This document shows, in pieces, positions 61,456 to 64,000 of a DNA stretch of 64,000 bases. The notes below the pieces were generated by a model that was not told where the DNA came from, made no database searches, and saw only the letters and a list, made by a program, of their open reading frames with translations. A program made the translations under genes and the position numbers. Position 1 is the first letter of the stretch, and each line of letters starts with the position of its first letter. Where the stretch lies: assembly GCA_002366795.1 (NCBI GenBank), contig DFBX01000096.1, positions 24,201-88,200 of the forward strand, written 5' to 3'. Source of the stretch: Rhodobacteraceae bacterium UBA3069. GTDB lineage: Bacteria; Pseudomonadota; Alphaproteobacteria; Rhodobacterales; Rhodobacteraceae.

Positions 61456-61958
61456 TGCGGCGGATATTCCAGATCGACGGCGAAGAAACCGAATGCTGGC
61501 TGTCGCATGACGGCAACGAATTGATTGTAAACACGCCCGATGGCGCGATTCCCTGCCAGTTGGACCCCACCGGGACACCGGGTGGCCATGTGCTGCGGGT
61601 GCGGGGACGTGCGCAGGAATTGCGGCTCGCCGTCGGACCTGACGCAACCTTCGTGCATTTGAACGGCCAGACATATGCCATCGGGCGGGTCGATCCCGCC
61701 GAGCGTCTGGCTGGAAACGATGGCGGCGCGGCCGATGACCGCATCGTCGCACCGATGCCCGGAGTGGTCGTGTCCGTGAACGCCAAGCCCGGCGATCAAG
61801 TCAAGGAAGGCCAGCCCTTGCTTGTCATTGAAAGCATGAAGCTCGAAACCAGCCTGATCGCACCGCGCGACGGTGTGGTCGCCGAAATACCATTTGCCGC
61901 AGGTGACAGTTTTGGGCTGAAGGCCACGCTCGCCCAGCTGGCTCCCGAGGAGGACTGA
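61455..61958 (+). CDS. Biotin carboxyl carrier protein of an acyl-CoA carboxylase
   Basis: A 167-residue carrier. The C-terminal biotinyl domain (about residues 96-165) has APMPGVVVSVNAKPGDQVKEGQPLLVIESMKLE with biotinyl Lys129. The N-terminal 85 residues look like the linker (BT) domain found between the two halves of fused alpha subunits, suggesting gene fission. It starts within the stop of the carboxylase gene (TGATG) and ends 2 bp before the carboxyltransferase gene. Confidence 0.9.
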   Translation: MRRIFQIDGEETECWLSHDGNELIVNTPDGAIPCQLDPTGTPGGHVLRVRGRAQELRLAVGPDATFVHLNGQTYAIGRVDPAERLAGNDGGAADDRIVAPMPGVVVSVNAKPGDQVKEGQPLLVIESMKLETSLIAPRDGVVAEIPFAAGDSFGLKATLAQLAPEED

Positions 61959-61960
61959 CC

Positions 61961-63568
61961 ATGCGCAGGATCGAAAGCCAGATCGACACGAACGCTCCCG
62001 ACTTCAAGGCCAATCATGCGGCCATGTCCGAACGGCTGAAAGAGTTTCACGCCCACCAGCACGCGGCGCGTTTCGAGCGCCCGCAACGCGACATCGACCG
62101 CCTTGCCCGCCAGAACAAACTGGGCGTGCGTGAGCGGTTGAAACTGCTGCTGGACCCCGGCACGCCGTTTCTTGAGTTTTCCACCCTTGCAGCCTGTCGC
62201 GAATATGACGGCACGGTGCCTGGCGCCGCCGTCGTGACGGGCATCGGCATCGTGCAGGGCCGCGAGGTCGCCATTCATGCCAATGACGCCAGCGTCAAGG
62301 GCGGTGCCTGGTATCCGCATACCGTCAAAAAGATCGTGCGGCTTCTCGATGTCGCGCTGGAAAACCGCCTGCCGGTCATCCACATCTGCGACAGCGCCGG
62401 CGGATTCCTTCCCCTGCAGCACGGCGTCTTTCCCGACCGCTATCTGGGCGGGCGGGTCTTCCGCAACCAAGTCAAGCTAAGCCAGGCCAACATCCCGCAG
62501 GTTGCCATCGTCGGCGGGCACTGCACGGCGGGCGGCGCCTATGTGCCGACGCTCAGCGACTACAACATCATCATCGAAGGCACCGGAGCCATTTTCCTTG
62601 GCGGTCCGCCCCTGGTCAAGGCGGCCACCGGCGAAGAGGTCGGCGTTCAGGAGCTGGGCGGGGCGGTCATGCACACCTCGGTCTCGGGCACCGGCGATTA
62701 CCGCGCCGCCACCGAACAGCACGCCTTTTCACTGGCGCGCGAAATTGTCAGCCAGTGGAAGCGCACGCCGAAAACGATCATCGAAACCGCCTCCTTTGAA
62801 GAGCCTTACTACGACCCCAAAGAGCTTTACGGGATCATCCCCAAGGACCGGAAGACCCAGTTCGACATGCGCGAGGTTCTGGCCCGGATCGTAGACGGTT
62901 CGCGCTTTCACGAATATCAACCCGAATATGGCACCACGATGGTCTGCGGGTTTGCCCATATCTGGGGCTACAAGGTGGGGATTCTGGCCAACAACGGGGT
63001 GTTGTTCAACGACAGCTCGCTCAAGGCGGCGCATTTCATGCAATTGTGCAACCAGAACCGCACGCCTTTGGTCTTCTTGCAAAACATCACCGGTTACATG
63101 GTGGGGCGCGAATACGAAGAACGCGGCATCGCCAAGGACGGCGCAAAGATGCTGATGGCGCAGGGCGGTTCGGTCGTGCCAAAGTTCACCGTGATCGCCA
63201 ATGCCTCTTACGGGGCGGGCAATTACGGCATGTGCGGGCGGGCCTGGGATGCGCGCACGCTGTTCATGTGGCCGCAGGCGGAAATCGGTGTGATGGGGGC
63301 GGATCAGGCCGCCAACACCATGGCCGACGTCAAGATCCGGCAGCTTGAACGCGAAGGCAAGGAACTGAGCGAAGAGGAAATCGCCGCAATCCGCGATCCC
63401 GTGCTGGAGAAATTCCGGCGCGATGTCGAAGCCTACACCTCGACCTCGGAATTGTGGGACGACGGCCTCCTCGACCCGGCGGATACGCGCAATGCGCTCG
63501 GCATGTCGATTTCCGCATCTTTGAACGCCCCGATCGACGATCCGCACTACGGGATTTTCCGGCTGTGA
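61961..63568 (+). CDS. Acyl-CoA carboxylase beta subunit (carboxyltransferase, MCC/GCC-like)
   Basis: A 535-residue carboxyltransferase of the methylcrotonyl/geranyl-CoA carboxylase type: GHCTAGGAYVPTLSDYNIIIEGTG, LGGPPLVKAATGEEVG, QNITGYMVGREYEERGIAKDGAKM and ANASYGAGNYGMCGRAWDARTLFMWP. It completes a three-gene carboxylase with the biotin carboxylase and carrier just upstream. With the AtuA-like protein, crotonase and citronellyl-CoA dehydrogenase-like pair, a 3-methylenoyl-CoA such as geranyl-CoA is a reasonable guess but unproven. Confidence 0.93.
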   Translation: MRRIESQIDTNAPDFKANHAAMSERLKEFHAHQHAARFERPQRDIDRLARQNKLGVRERLKLLLDPGTPFLEFSTLAACREYDGTVPGAAVVTGIGIVQGREVAIHANDASVKGGAWYPHTVKKIVRLLDVALENRLPVIHICDSAGGFLPLQHGVFPDRYLGGRVFRNQVKLSQANIPQVAIVGGHCTAGGAYVPTLSDYNIIIEGTGAIFLGGPPLVKAATGEEVGVQELGGAVMHTSVSGTGDYRAATEQHAFSLAREIVSQWKRTPKTIIETASFEEPYYDPKELYGIIPKDRKTQFDMREVLARIVDGSRFHEYQPEYGTTMVCGFAHIWGYKVGILANNGVLFNDSSLKAAHFMQLCNQNRTPLVFLQNITGYMVGREYEERGIAKDGAKMLMAQGGSVVPKFTVIANASYGAGNYGMCGRAWDARTLFMWPQAEIGVMGADQAANTMADVKIRQLEREGKELSEEEIAAIRDPVLEKFRRDVEAYTSTSELWDDGLLDPADTRNALGMSISASLNAPIDDPHYGIFRL

Positions 63569-63576
63569 CATCTTAA

Positions 63577-63606
63577 GATCCGGCGCGCCAATTCGGCGCC
63601 CGGATC
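63577..63606. terminator. Hairpin between the converging carboxylase and PaaY-like genes
   Basis: GATCCGG and CCGGATC form seven pairs around a GC-rich interior that can add three more. It lies 8 bp after the carboxyltransferase stop. No T-run is seen on either strand, so its efficiency is uncertain. No gene is visible from 63569 to 63683. Confidence 0.4.
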
Positions 63607-63683
63607 GGCCGGCCCGCTTCAATGCGATGGCCGGATGTCCCCGGTGCGACCTTCAGGAACGGGCCGCACTCGGGTCCGGCGCG

Positions 63684-64000
63684 TCAGGTCGCCTGCTGCC
63701 GCGCCTCCTGTATGGACACGACATCAGAGGCCGCCATCTCCGGCCGGTCGGCCTCGACCGCTTTCAGGGGGTCGACGGGTCTCAATCCGGCCAGACAGTC
63801 GCGCGCCAATTGCTGATATTCGGCCGTTCCGCGGGTTTTCCACGCGACCTCCTTCTCGGTGACCTCGCGGATCACTTTTGCCGGCGATCCGACCACCATC
63901 GAACGCGGCGGGATCGCCGTTTCCCCCCGAACGAAAGCCTGCGCGCCGACGATCGATTCCGCGCCAAGGTCAACTCCGTCCTGTGGTTTCAACGGGTCGC
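63684..64000 (-). CDS. Hexapeptide-repeat gamma-carbonic anhydrase/PaaY-like protein (partial)
   Basis: The C-terminal part of a left-handed beta-helix protein that runs off the right end of the window. LGAESIVGAQAFVRGETAIPP is a hexapeptide-repeat stretch. RSMVVGSPAKVIREVTEKEVAWKTRGTAEYQQLARDCLAGL matches the tail of PaaY/CaiE-type proteins. PaaY is a thioesterase that clears dead-end CoA esters in phenylacetate degradation; other members are carbonic anhydrase-like. It faces the carboxylase operon. Confidence 0.78.
   Translation of the reverse strand, partial: DPLKPQDGVDLGAESIVGAQAFVRGETAIPPRSMVVGSPAKVIREVTEKEVAWKTRGTAEYQQLARDCLAGLRPVDPLKAVEADRPEMAASDVVSIQEARQQAT

Noticed and set aside
1..64000. 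Mobile elements, CRISPR arrays, tRNA or rRNA genes
   Set aside because: I looked for transposase or integrase products, regular repeat-spacer arrays and cloverleaf or ribosomal sequences and saw none. A programmatic scan (tRNAscan, ISfinder-type search) would settle it.

Overview
The window reads as a dense catabolic gene cluster from a Roseobacter-like (Rhodobacterales) alphaproteobacterium. That placement is inferred from EtfB/EtfA and ABC-transporter protein style, high GC content, short gene spacing and many TAATG/ATGA overlaps; no 16S or other phylogenetic marker is present. I see no rRNA, tRNA, CRISPR array, transposase or integrase. Nearly every gene handles acyl-CoA: nine acyl-CoA dehydrogenases, seven crotonase-fold proteins, four family III CoA-transferase/racemase proteins, five short-chain dehydrogenases, two thiolase-fold proteins, two MaoC hydratases, four adenylate-forming ligases or ligase-like proteins, two biotin-dependent acyl-CoA carboxylases, EtfAB, FadH, two hot-dog thioesterases and a complete LivFGHMK-type ABC importer.

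Layout. 1-4845 (+): the tail of one periplasmic binding protein, a complete paralogue, two crotonases and etfBA, closed by a terminator. 5059-6216 (+): one dehydrogenase. 6238-8568 (-): two CoA-transferases, divergent from 8673-12233 (+), which encodes a DUF35 protein, a Cys-less thiolase-fold (Ltp2/aldolase-like) protein, a double hot-dog hydratase and an alpha-methylacyl-CoA racemase-like protein. 12302-17793 (+): transglutaminase-like protein, MaoC, a dehydrogenase pair, a crotonase and an atypical PaaK-like protein. 17868-18240: relic of a nitronate monooxygenase. 18293-21520 (-): dehydrogenase, SCP-x thiolase, crotonase. 21636-22739 (+): a second racemase-like protein. 22762-30429 (-): SDR and the importer, with an acyl-CoA synthetase gene between livG and livH. 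30914-43776 (-): SDR, then a 12-kb run of ten genes containing a fused-alpha carboxylase, an HMG-CoA-lyase-like protein and a citryl-CoA-lyase-like protein. 43873-45906 (+): fadH. 46343-49901: flavodoxin-like protein, NmrA-like protein, acyl-CoA synthetase. 50013-50774 (-) SDR and 50866-52236 (+) a double TetR regulator. 52255-57240 (-): thioesterases, crotonase, SDR, two tandem dehydrogenases. 57374-63568 (+): crotonase, AtuA-like DUF1446 protein and a split-alpha carboxylase. 63684-64000 (-): partial PaaY-like protein.

The unifying signal is a 16-bp palindrome, consensus TCTAACANNTGTTAGA, found seven times (5005, 8605, 12266, 30586, 43820, 50841, 57284), always in a gap upstream of catabolic genes and usually lying between plausible -35 and -10 boxes. 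One copy lies immediately upstream of a gene encoding two complete TetR proteins fused in one 456-residue chain. I infer that this tandem TetR is the repressor of the regulon, and that an acyl-CoA intermediate releases it.

The substrate cannot be read from sequence. The gene set (importer, ligases, racemases, aldolase-type DUF35/Ltp pair, paired dehydrogenases, two carboxylases, AtuA-like protein, lyases) fits a methyl-branched or isoprenoid carboxylic acid, such as an acyclic terpenoid or a sterol-type side chain, better than a straight-chain fatty acid.
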